Assembly: GCA_030592165.1 (NCBI GenBank)
Contig: JAUVKC010000018.1
Coordinates: 1-13,063, forward strand
Direction: 5' to 3'
Length of the DNA stretch: 13,063 bases
Origin: Candidatus Buchananbacteria bacterium
GTDB lineage: Bacteria > Patescibacteriota > Patescibacteriia > CAIXNZ01
The position numbers and the translations under genes are program-made. The notes below the pieces were generated by a model. That model had not been told where the DNA came from, did no database searches, and worked only from the letters and a program-made list of their open reading frames with translations. Below, in pieces: positions 1-6,053 of the stretch. Each line of letters starts with the position of its first letter. Positions within the stretch are counted from its first letter, which is position 1.

Positions 1-97
1 AAAAAGAAAAAGGAGGTTACTGCTTTTTACAGTGTGTTCCGAGTATTAATTAAATTAACAAATTATTGAAAATTTGTCAATAGTATATAAATATAAT

Positions 98-126
98 TTG
101 TAAAGTATTAAAATTACTGATAAAAT
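98..126 (+). promoter_or_regulatory. Probable promoter of rmuC
   Basis: A TTGTAA -35 (98-103), a 17-nt spacer and a TAAAAT -10 (121-126) preceded by an extended TGA (118-120). Predicted start of transcription is near 133, leaving only about 11 nt before the rmuC ATG at 144, with no Shine-Dalgarno. A second TATAAT at 92-97 lies in the AT-rich run but has no well-spaced -35. Positions 1-97 hold no gene I can support. Confidence 0.4.
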
Positions 127-143
127 AGATAAATAAAAATACT

Positions 144-1175
144 ATGGAAATATTACTTATATTATTAATCATTATTATTGTGGCTGGTTTTTCAGCTGTC
201 TTTTGGTATTTAAATAAAATTGGTAAAACTAAGAACAGTGATCAAGCTATGTTGATGCTCCAGAATCAAGTTAGTGAAATTAATAAAACTTTAGGTACAA
301 GCTTAGCTGATACTCAAAAAACAATACAAAGTCAGTTTGGTCAAAGTTCAAAAATAATTCAGCAAGTGACTGAAAAACTTACCAAAATTGATGAGACAAA
401 TAAGCAGGTAATGAATTATTCAGAGCAATTAAATAATTTACAAAAAATTTTAACAAGTCAGAAACAACGAGGGAATTTGGGTGAAGCTGGTCTTCATCTT
501 GTTTTAGAGAATATGTTGCCACCTTCTGCTTTTAAAATACAATATCAATTTGATGATGGTGATACAGTAGATGCTGTAATTATTACCAAGGATGGAATGA
601 TTCCTGTTGATGCTAAATTTTCATTAGAAAATTATAATAGAATAGTTAATGAAGACAATGAAGATAGAAAAAAGATTTTAGAAAAAGAATTTAAAAATGA
701 TTTAAAGAAAAGAATCGATGAAACAAGTAAATATATTAAGCCCAAGAATGGAACTTTAGATTTTGCTTTTATGTTTATTCCTGCTGAAGCTATTTTTTAT
801 GATTTGCTTGTTAATGAAGTAGGTGCAGTTAAAGTTGATACAAAAAACTTACTTGATTATGCTTTTAAAGAAAAAAAGGTGATTATTGTATCTCCTACTA
901 CTTTTGCAGCTTATTTACACACAGTTTTGCAAGGTTTGAGAGCCTTAAAAATTGAAGAGCAAACAAAGGAAATTAGTAAACGAGTTGAGATGTTGCAAAG
1001 TCATCTAATCAGATATGAAGATTATTTGAAGAAGTTAGGCAATAATTTATCAACTACTGTTAATAGCTATAATTTTGCTTCAAAAGAGTTTAAAAAAATT
1101 GATAAAGATGTGGTGAAAATTACCGGCGAAGAAACAAAAATAGAGGCTATTGAGCTTGAAAAACCACAAGTATAG
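144..1175 (+). CDS. rmuC: RmuC-family DNA recombination protein
   Basis: 343-residue RmuC homologue. Residues about 3-24 form one N-terminal membrane helix. Residues about 35-105 are polar and heptad-like (coiled coil). The RmuC domain follows from about 108, starting with RGNLGEAGLHLVLENMLP and including a D-x-K segment (IPVDAKFSLENY) of the kind seen in restriction-endonuclease-like nuclease folds. RmuC of E. coli limits recombination at inverted repeats and is thought to be a membrane-tethered nuclease; that role here is inferred. The ATG at 144 has no Shine-Dalgarno and lies just downstream of a candidate extended -10 promoter, so initiation may be near-leaderless. No terminator is visible between its stop and the rpsT promoter, so readthrough into rpsT is possible. 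Length is on the short side for the family because the coiled coil is brief. Confidence 0.88.
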   Translation: MEILLILLIIIIVAGFSAVFWYLNKIGKTKNSDQAMLMLQNQVSEINKTLGTSLADTQKTIQSQFGQSSKIIQQVTEKLTKIDETNKQVMNYSEQLNNLQKILTSQKQRGNLGEAGLHLVLENMLPPSAFKIQYQFDDGDTVDAVIITKDGMIPVDAKFSLENYNRIVNEDNEDRKKILEKEFKNDLKKRIDETSKYIKPKNGTLDFAFMFIPAEAIFYDLLVNEVGAVKVDTKNLLDYAFKEKKVIIVSPTTFAAYLHTVLQGLRALKIEEQTKEISKRVEMLQSHLIRYEDYLKKLGNNLSTTVNSYNFASKEFKKIDKDVVKITGEETKIEAIELEKPQV

Positions 1176-1177
1176 CC

Positions 1178-1206
1178 TTGACTTGAAAATGAAACTTTGC
1201 TATACT
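1178..1206 (+). promoter_or_regulatory. Strong promoter of rpsT
   Basis: TTGACT (1178-1183), a 17-nt spacer, then TATACT (1201-1206) with an extended TGC immediately upstream. The -35 begins 2 nt after the rmuC stop codon. Transcription should start near 1213, giving a leader of about 95 nt before the rpsT ATG. Confidence 0.75.
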
Positions 1207-1234
1207 TTTTTTAACTCTCAACAAGAACAAACGA

Positions 1235-1280
1235 ACAATGTATAATTAATAACTAGTAATGAAAGGTAATTGTACATTGT
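1235..1280 (+). promoter_or_regulatory. Hairpin in the rpsT 5' leader
   Basis: Positions 1235-1247 pair with 1268-1280 over 13 consecutive base pairs, one of them U-G, around a 20-nt loop that contains an AAAGG. It sits wholly inside the predicted untranslated leader of rpsT, 28 nt before the ATG. It could be an autoregulatory or stabilising structure. Its AT-rich arms also resemble a decayed intergenic repeat, so the function is open. Confidence 0.5.
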
Positions 1281-1308
1281 AAATTTTTAATTATAAATTA
1301 TTTTTATT

Positions 1309-1608
1309 ATGCCGATTACTCAACAAGCTAAAAAAGCATTAAGAAAAAGTTTGAAAAAAGCTGAAATGAATTTAAAGATTAAACAGGATTTGAAAACTTT
1401 AATAAAGAAAACTAAACAAGCAATTGACTTAAAAGATGCAAAAGTTTTAGAATTACTAAAACAAGTCCAAAAATCAATTGATAATGCAGTCCAAAAAGGA
1501 AAGATTAAGAAAAATACTGGCTCTAGAAAACTTTCACGGGTTATGGCTTATTACAAAAAAAGCACAATGCCTGTGAAACAAAAAGAAACAACAGAAAATC
1601 AAAAATAA
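1309..1608 (+). CDS. rpsT: 30S ribosomal protein bS20
   Basis: 99-residue, lysine-rich, all-helical protein with the bS20 layout: an N-terminal QQAKKALRKSLKKAEMN, the central LKTLIKKTKQAI, then KSIDNAVQKGKIKKNTGSRKLSRV. bS20 binds 16S rRNA early in assembly of the small subunit. The last 15 or so residues (PVKQKETTENQK end) form a short extension beyond the usual 85-90 residues. The ATG at 1309 has no Shine-Dalgarno; the preceding 20 nt are almost pure A/T. The gene stands alone, with its own promoter at 1178 and terminator at 1625, and a 13-bp hairpin in the leader that may allow feedback control, as known for S20 in E. coli by a different mechanism. Confidence 0.93.
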   Translation: MPITQQAKKALRKSLKKAEMNLKIKQDLKTLIKKTKQAIDLKDAKVLELLKQVQKSIDNAVQKGKIKKNTGSRKLSRVMAYYKKSTMPVKQKETTENQK

Positions 1609-1624
1609 TATTTAGGAGAAAAAT

Positions 1625-1652
1625 AAAAACGCCATAGTGGCGTTTTTGTTTT
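1625..1652 (+). terminator. Intrinsic terminator after rpsT, usable in both directions
   Basis: A 10-bp stem (1625-1634 with 1638-1647, core ACGCCA/TGGCGT, loop TAG) followed by a T-rich tract. The A-run on its left side provides a T-run for the opposite strand, so it may also stop holA transcripts arriving from the right. Confidence 0.85.
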
Positions 1653-1705
1653 TGAGCTATATTTAACACAATGGAATTAATTTTTTATAAACACCATTCA
1701 AGTGT

Positions 1706-1738
1706 ATTACTAATATAGATTAGGACACGATTAGTAAT
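1706..1738. repeat. Inverted repeat in the rpsT-holA convergent gap
   Basis: Nine-base arms ATTACTAAT (1706-1714) and ATTAGTAAT (1730-1738) around a 15-nt loop. No T-tract follows on either strand, so it is not a clear terminator. The ATTAGTAAT word recurs at 3005-3013, in the gap beyond polA. Confidence 0.35.
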
Positions 1739-1746
1739 CATTTTAC

Positions 1747-2730
1747 TTAAATTTGAGCGATTAACATATCAAAAAGTAATTTTGGATTTGCAGAAGTAGT
1801 TTTAATTTGTAAATCTATATTTAAAAGATACTTATAAATTTCTTTTAGTTTGTTTAGTTCAAAATTTCTTACTTGGGAAAGTGCTTTTTGAGCAACAAAT
1901 GGATGTATTTTTAATTCTTTCGCAATTTGTTCTTTGCTGAGATTATTATGTTTTTCTTGCAAATCTTTAATCAAAAGTAATATACGAAATTGACGAATAA
2001 GCATAGTTAATAAATACATTTCATTTGAACCAAGATCAAGTTGATCAGAAATAAGCTTTAAAGCTTGTTTTTGGTTTTTATTACCAAGTGCATCAATTAA
2101 TTTAAATATATCATCATCATATTTGGCTTTGACCATTGTTTCAATATCATTTAAAGTTATAATTTTATTTTGACGGTAATTAACAAGTTTTGTTATTTCG
2201 TTATTCATTTGCCATAAATCGTTACCAACTGCTGCTGCCAGGGCAGGAATAGCTTGCTTGTCAATTTGACCCTTCATTGATTTTACTTGAGTTTCAACCC
2301 AGGCGTTTAATTGATACGGCGTTAAAGGTTTAAATTCCTGCGCAAATTTTTCATTGATCAGACGATCCCAAAGAGCATTTTTTGATCTTGTTTTTGAATG
2401 GTCAGTGTCTTCCCAAAAAACTAAAATATTTGTTTCATCTTTAGTTTTTAATTCTTGATTTAATAATTCTACAATTTCTTTTTGGATATTTTTTGATTTA
2501 TTATCTGAAATTAAGTTTTTAATAATAACCATTCTTTTGCGAGCAATAAACGGGGACGCTTTAACTTGTTGATTAAATTCTTCAAATTTAAGACCAGCAC
2601 CTTCTAGGGTGGTTAGATTCATACCTGATTCATCAACTTCATCGATGAATTTATCTTGAATACTTTTTAATTTTTGGCTAGAACGAAAAGTGTCTTCGCC
2701 GTAAAGGAATATGATCATAAATTTATGCAT
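1747..2730 (-). CDS. holA: DNA polymerase III delta subunit
   Basis: 327-residue clamp-loader delta subunit, which opens the beta sliding clamp and loads it on primed DNA. It opens with the family's N-terminal signature (IIFLYGEDTFRSSQKL) and carries the AAA+-like fold without a Walker A. The C-terminal helical collar includes DDDIFKLIDALGNKNQKQAL (about 208-227) and LTMLIRQFRILLLIKDL. The ATG at 2730 has an AAGG 4 nt upstream. An internal ATG at 2718 would give the start more typical of relatives (MIIFLYGEDTF) and is a real alternative. A weak extended -10 (TGATAAGAT, minus strand, 2794-2802) lies upstream without a good -35. The gene is transcribed away from the small RNA at 2856-2979. Confidence 0.88.
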   Translation of the reverse strand: MHKFMIIFLYGEDTFRSSQKLKSIQDKFIDEVDESGMNLTTLEGAGLKFEEFNQQVKASPFIARKRMVIIKNLISDNKSKNIQKEIVELLNQELKTKDETNILVFWEDTDHSKTRSKNALWDRLINEKFAQEFKPLTPYQLNAWVETQVKSMKGQIDKQAIPALAAAVGNDLWQMNNEITKLVNYRQNKIITLNDIETMVKAKYDDDIFKLIDALGNKNQKQALKLISDQLDLGSNEMYLLTMLIRQFRILLLIKDLQEKHNNLSKEQIAKELKIHPFVAQKALSQVRNFELNKLKEIYKYLLNIDLQIKTTSANPKLLFDMLIAQI

Positions 2731-2820
2731 AGAGCCTTGAGCTGTGTGCCTAGTGCTCTTTGCTCGTTGTTGTTACATTAGTGTTTACATTGTATCTTAT
2801 CAGCCATAAAATAAAAAGTC

Positions 2821-2849
2821 TTGACAAAATGTATAAAATGTGATATGAT
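2821..2849 (+). promoter_or_regulatory. Consensus sigma-70 type promoter of an orphan small RNA
   Basis: A perfect TTGACA (2821-2826), a 17-nt spacer, and TATGAT (2844-2849) with an extended TGA before it. It is among the strongest promoters in the window. No + strand protein gene follows until 6054; instead a structured region and a terminator lie directly downstream. Confidence 0.82.
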
Positions 2850-2855
2850 TATAAG

Positions 2856-2979
2856 TATTGAAATGGAGGTTTCAATCTCGGTGTGTGGAGAGTTTTGCTC
2901 TCATAAAGAAGAGTAACTCTCTGCCCACCTAAATATATATAAAAATTACAAAGTCGGCAAAATGTTGCCGGCTTTTTTA
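2856..2979 (+). ncRNA. Candidate structured small RNA of about 120 nt, family unknown
   Basis: Delimited by the promoter at 2821-2849 and the terminator at 2952-2978. Three helices are visible. H1: 2857-2863 pairs with 2870-2876 (7 bp), with the six-base loop UGGAGG exposing a Shine-Dalgarno-like GGAGG. H2: 2880-2894 pairs with 2915-2929, 14 of 15 positions including two wobbles, capped by a 4-bp helix (2898-2901 with 2910-2913) and an 8-nt loop. H3 is the terminator stem. An unpaired A/U-rich linker (2930-2951) joins H2 and H3. I looked for the SRP RNA apical loop and for 6S, tmRNA and RNase P hallmarks and did not find them. A 17-codon reading frame (2863-2916) overlaps but looks incidental. 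The region 2731-3061 between the divergently read holA and polA ends holds nothing else I can name. Confidence 0.68.
2952..2979 (+). terminator. Intrinsic terminator of the small RNA
   Basis: A 9-bp stem (2952-2960 with 2965-2973, core CGGCAA/TTGCCG, loop AATG) followed by T6. On the minus strand the hairpin lacks a good T-tract, so it mainly serves the + strand transcript. Confidence 0.88.
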
Positions 2980-3061
2980 GTTACAAATACTCGATAAATC
3001 AATTATTAGTAATTAGGTTATTTAATCATTGATTTGTCATTACTCATTTAAAATTTGACAT

Positions 3062-5815
3062 TTATTTTAATTCTCCCCAGTTATTACCTATAGCGATATC
3101 AACTTTAAGAGGGCATTTAAATTTATAAATATTTTCCATTTCTTTTTGGACAAAATCAGTAACTTTTTGAGTATCTTCTTCTGGAACTTCAAAAATTAAT
3201 TCATCATGGACTTGAAGGATCAATTTTGCTTGAGGTGAAATATCTTCTAGTTTTTTAAAAATATCAATCATAGCCATTTTTATCAAATCAGCTGCTGCAC
3301 CTTGAATCGGCATATTTACAGCCATCCTTTCAGCTGCGGCTGCAATATATGGTACCCCGGAATGAATATCAGGTAATTGTCTTTTTCTATTAAACATTGT
3401 TTCTACATAACCTTTGTCCTTAACCTGATCTTTGGTTTTTTGGATAAATTTTTTAATAGCTGGAAAGTTATTAAAGTATTTTTCAATAAATTCCTTGGCA
3501 TCATTACGTGACATACCGGTTCTTTGAGCTACACCATTTGCTCCCATGCCATACATAATACCAAAATTGATTTCTTTGGCGCTGCTTCGTAATTTTGGAG
3601 TTACATCTTCAAGTTTAACGCCATGAATAATAGCTGCCGTAGCAGAATGAATATCCTGACCTTTTTGAAAAGCCTCAATTAGATTTTTATCATTTGATAG
3701 ATGAGCGACTATTCTTAATTCTATTTGTGAATAATCAGCTGATATTAATTTATTACCTTTTTCAGCAACAAAAGCGTTTCGCACTTGTCTGCCAAGTTCA
3801 GTTCTAATGGGGATATTTTGCAAATTTGGTTCTGATGAAGATAAGCGACCAGTTGCTGTTATTGTTTGATTAAAGCTTGTATGAACTCTGCCAGTTTTTT
3901 GATTAATTAATTTTGGTAAGGCATCAACATAAGTGCTTTTTAATTTAGTTAATTCTCTATATTCTGAAATAAAATTAATAATTTTATGTTCACTCCTTAA
4001 TTTATCTAATTCATCTGCAGCAGTTGAAAAGCCTGTTTTTGTTTTACTAATTCCTTTTGTTGAAATTTCTAATTTTTCAAAAAGAATCTCTTTTAGTTGA
4101 GTAGGTGAAGAAATATTAAATTCACTTCCGGCCAATTTATAGATTTTATTTGAAATGCTATCAATTTGTTTAGTTATTTTTTTAGAAAAAGTTGCCAGGA
4201 ATTTAGCATCTACTTTAATCCCATTATTTTCCATTTCAATTAAGACAGGTACTAGTGGCATTTCAATTTCATAAAATAATTTATCAAGTTTTTCTTTGGC
4301 AAGTTTAGGTTCAAATTTTTCATATAAACGATGAGTATAATCAGCATCTTCACAAGAATAATCTGAGACTTTGGCTAAAGGCACTTGTGAAAGCGGAGTT
4401 TTTCCATTGTTAGTTAATTCTTTATAGCTGAGCATTTGATGTCCTAGCTCCACAAAGGCTTGATTGTCCAAAGAATGACCTCTAGTGCCTGAATTTAGCA
4501 AGTAAGAGGCTATCATAGTATCAAAATAGATGTTTTGTGGATCAATGCCATGATTAAGCATTATTTCAGCATCATATTTGAAATTATGAGCGATTTTTTT
4601 AATCTTAGAATTTTCGAAAATTGGTTTTAATTTATCTAAGTATTTTTGATTAATTTGAATATCCTCAAAAAGCCCCTCACCCTTTATTTGGGCAGTAGGG
4701 ATATAATAAGCTACTCCTTTTTGCCAAGAAAAACTAATTCCTAGAAGTATAGCTGTTAAAGGATCCAGTCCAGTTGCTTCAGTATCAAAAGTGAACAAAT
4801 TTTGGTTGTTCAGCTTTTTTATAAAAGATTCAAAGTCTTTATTATTCTCAATAAGTTTATATTCAGTTTTATCAACTATTTTTTTTTCATTCGAGGTTTC
4901 AGTTGAGTTTTTGCCAGCGTTCATGTCGGTGCTATCGGTATCTGGGAGTCTGTTTAATAAACTTCGAAATTGATATTCTTGGAATAAATCTATTAAGCCT
5001 TCTTTGTCATAAGGTTTAACCTTGGCATTTTCTAAATTAAATTTAATTGGTGCATCATAGACAATAGTAGCTAATTCTTGGCTTAAATAAGCTTTTTCTT
5101 TATCATTAATTAATTTTTGTCTGACTGACTCTTTAATCTTATCTGAGTCAATGTTTTTATATACGCCATCTAATGTTTTAAACTCATTTAATAATACGAT
5201 TGCTGTTTTATCACCCACACCCTTAACTCCAGGAATATTATCAGAAGCATCACCTTTTAAAGCTTTATAATCAACAATTTGTTCAGGACCCAAGCCATCG
5301 TATTTAGCTTTAACGTTTTTAATATCATAAATAATCGTGTCTGAAAGGCCTCGTTTTAAACCATACATTTTAGTATTTTCATTAACTAGTTGGAGTAAAT
5401 CAAGATCACCTGAAACTATTATGGTATCAATTTCAGGGTTGTCTACTTCTGGTGTTTTACAAATAGTACCAATTAGGTCATCAGCCTCGTAATCATCAAG
5501 TTCAAAAATAGGGACTTTAAATAGTTCCATTATTTTTTTAATTTTCGGTACTTGATCATATAATTCTGGCGGTGCAGATTCTCGAGTAGCTTTATATTCT
5601 TTATAGATTTTATTACGAAAAGTTTTTTTACCTTTATCAAAAGTCACAGCAATATAATCAGGTTTTATATCTCGTAACGATTTTAAAAATATAGATGTAA
5701 ACCCATAAACAGCATTCACAAGCTCACCATCTTTAGTAGTTAAAGGTGGTAAAGCATGAAAAGCCCTATGAATCAGGGCGTGTCCGTCGACTAGGATTAG
5801 TTTTTGTTTTTTCAT
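3062..5815 (-). CDS. polA: DNA polymerase I, full length with 5'-3' and 3'-5' exonuclease domains
   Basis: 917 residues, normal for a three-domain enzyme that fills gaps, removes RNA primers and repairs DNA. The 5' nuclease occupies about 1-290, with ILVDGHALIHRAFHAL, DDYEADDLIGT, VSGDLDLLQL and LKGDASDNIPGVKGVG. The 3'-5' proofreading domain (about 315-510) appears intact: ExoI FDTEATGLD, ExoII AHNFKYD and ExoIII YSCEDADYTH all keep their acidic residues. The polymerase domain has motif A (SADYSQIELR), motif B (RSSAKEINFGIMYGMG, with the dNTP-selecting Phe) and motif C (QVHDE, about 868-872). An Asn/Thr/Lys-rich linker joins the nuclease and exonuclease domains. The ATG at 5815 has no Shine-Dalgarno. 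A TATATT (5838-5843, minus) about 22 nt upstream is a weak -10 without a clear -35. The gene diverges from the ATP-grasp genes on the + strand. Confidence 0.97.
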   Translation of the reverse strand: MKKQKLILVDGHALIHRAFHALPPLTTKDGELVNAVYGFTSIFLKSLRDIKPDYIAVTFDKGKKTFRNKIYKEYKATRESAPPELYDQVPKIKKIMELFKVPIFELDDYEADDLIGTICKTPEVDNPEIDTIIVSGDLDLLQLVNENTKMYGLKRGLSDTIIYDIKNVKAKYDGLGPEQIVDYKALKGDASDNIPGVKGVGDKTAIVLLNEFKTLDGVYKNIDSDKIKESVRQKLINDKEKAYLSQELATIVYDAPIKFNLENAKVKPYDKEGLIDLFQEYQFRSLLNRLPDTDSTDMNAGKNSTETSNEKKIVDKTEYKLIENNKDFESFIKKLNNQNLFTFDTEATGLDPLTAILLGISFSWQKGVAYYIPTAQIKGEGLFEDIQINQKYLDKLKPIFENSKIKKIAHNFKYDAEIMLNHGIDPQNIYFDTMIASYLLNSGTRGHSLDNQAFVELGHQMLSYKELTNNGKTPLSQVPLAKVSDYSCEDADYTHRLYEKFEPKLAKEKLDKLFYEIEMPLVPVLIEMENNGIKVDAKFLATFSKKITKQIDSISNKIYKLAGSEFNISSPTQLKEILFEKLEISTKGISKTKTGFSTAADELDKLRSEHKIINFISEYRELTKLKSTYVDALPKLINQKTGRVHTSFNQTITATGRLSSSEPNLQNIPIRTELGRQVRNAFVAEKGNKLISADYSQIELRIVAHLSNDKNLIEAFQKGQDIHSATAAIIHGVKLEDVTPKLRSSAKEINFGIMYGMGANGVAQRTGMSRNDAKEFIEKYFNNFPAIKKFIQKTKDQVKDKGYVETMFNRKRQLPDIHSGVPYIAAAAERMAVNMPIQGAAADLIKMAMIDIFKKLEDISPQAKLILQVHDELIFEVPEEDTQKVTDFVQKEMENIYKFKCPLKVDIAIGNNWGELK

Positions 5816-5856
5816 AGATACAAATTTAAGGAAAGCGAATATACTACTTTAATACC

Positions 5857-5872
5857 TGCCTGCCGTCAGGCA
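5857..5872. repeat. Short GC-rich palindromic element
   Basis: TGCCTG / CAGGCA arms (5857-5862 and 5867-5872) around CCGT, inside a GC-rich 22-bp patch in otherwise A/T-rich DNA. It resembles the CCTGCC...GGCAGG palindromic units that I recall as common in Parcubacteria intergenic regions; that likeness is from memory. Confidence 0.55.
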
Positions 5873-5893
5873 TGCAGATTAACAAATCATTCC

Positions 5894-5927
5894 CCTGTAG
5901 GCGACACAAGCTTGTGTCGCCTACAGG
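5894..5927. repeat. Perfect 34-bp palindrome without a spacer
   Basis: Positions 5894-5910 are the exact reverse complement of 5911-5927, 17 bp per arm, with AAGCTT at the centre. It is markedly GC-richer than its surroundings. No T-tract follows on either strand, so it does not look like a terminator. It lies between divergent polA and the ATP-grasp genes, 21 bp from the smaller palindrome at 5857-5872. Confidence 0.9.
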
Positions 5928-5950
5928 AAGAGAAAAATGATATATATATC

Positions 5951-6015
5951 TTAGCATTTTTATTGCTTTGATACATTATAGTCTTTATTTGTATTAGTAT
6001 TTTAGCATCTTTATT
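5951..6015 (+). repeat. 14-bp direct repeat upstream of the leaderless ATP-grasp gene
   Basis: TTAGCATTTTTATT (5951-5964) and TTAGCATCTTTATT (6002-6015) match at 13 of 14 positions and start 51 bp apart, close to five helical turns. The second copy lies just upstream of the -10 element at 6042, so a paired operator is possible, but low complexity could also explain it. Confidence 0.4.
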
Positions 6016-6038
6016 AACTTAAATAAAGTTTGTATTTC

Positions 6039-6047
6039 TGTTATAAT
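6039..6047 (+). promoter_or_regulatory. Extended -10 promoter for a leaderless transcript
   Basis: TG (6039-6040), one base, then a perfect TATAAT (6042-6047). No good -35 is spaced correctly, which is normal for extended -10 promoters. Transcription would start at about 6054, the A of the ATP-grasp gene's ATG. The promoter lies inside the longer TTG-started reading frame (from 6030), which argues against that earlier start. Confidence 0.7.
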
Positions 6048-6053
6048 ATAACC

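Noticed and set aside
1..30. Minus-strand AACCTCCTTTTT at the left edge, resembling the 3' end of 16S rRNA
   Set aside because: The sequence before it lacks the expected GGCTGGAT and other conserved 16S helices; coincidental.
2863..2916. 17-codon reading frame inside the small RNA (ATG to TAA)
   Set aside because: Its ATG is about 7 nt from the predicted transcript start without a ribosome site and both halves lie in stable stems; no downstream gene for a leader peptide to control.
2996..3035. AAATCAAT/ATTGATTT inverted repeat downstream of polA
   Set aside because: Eight A/T-rich pairs around 24 nt with no T-tract; too weak to call a terminator.
4791..4973. 60-codon + strand frame inside polA
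   Set aside because: Shadow of the intact, well-recognised polA on the other strand.
5857..5927. CRISPR-like repeat unit
   Set aside because: The palindromes occur once each in the window with no regular spacers and no cas genes.
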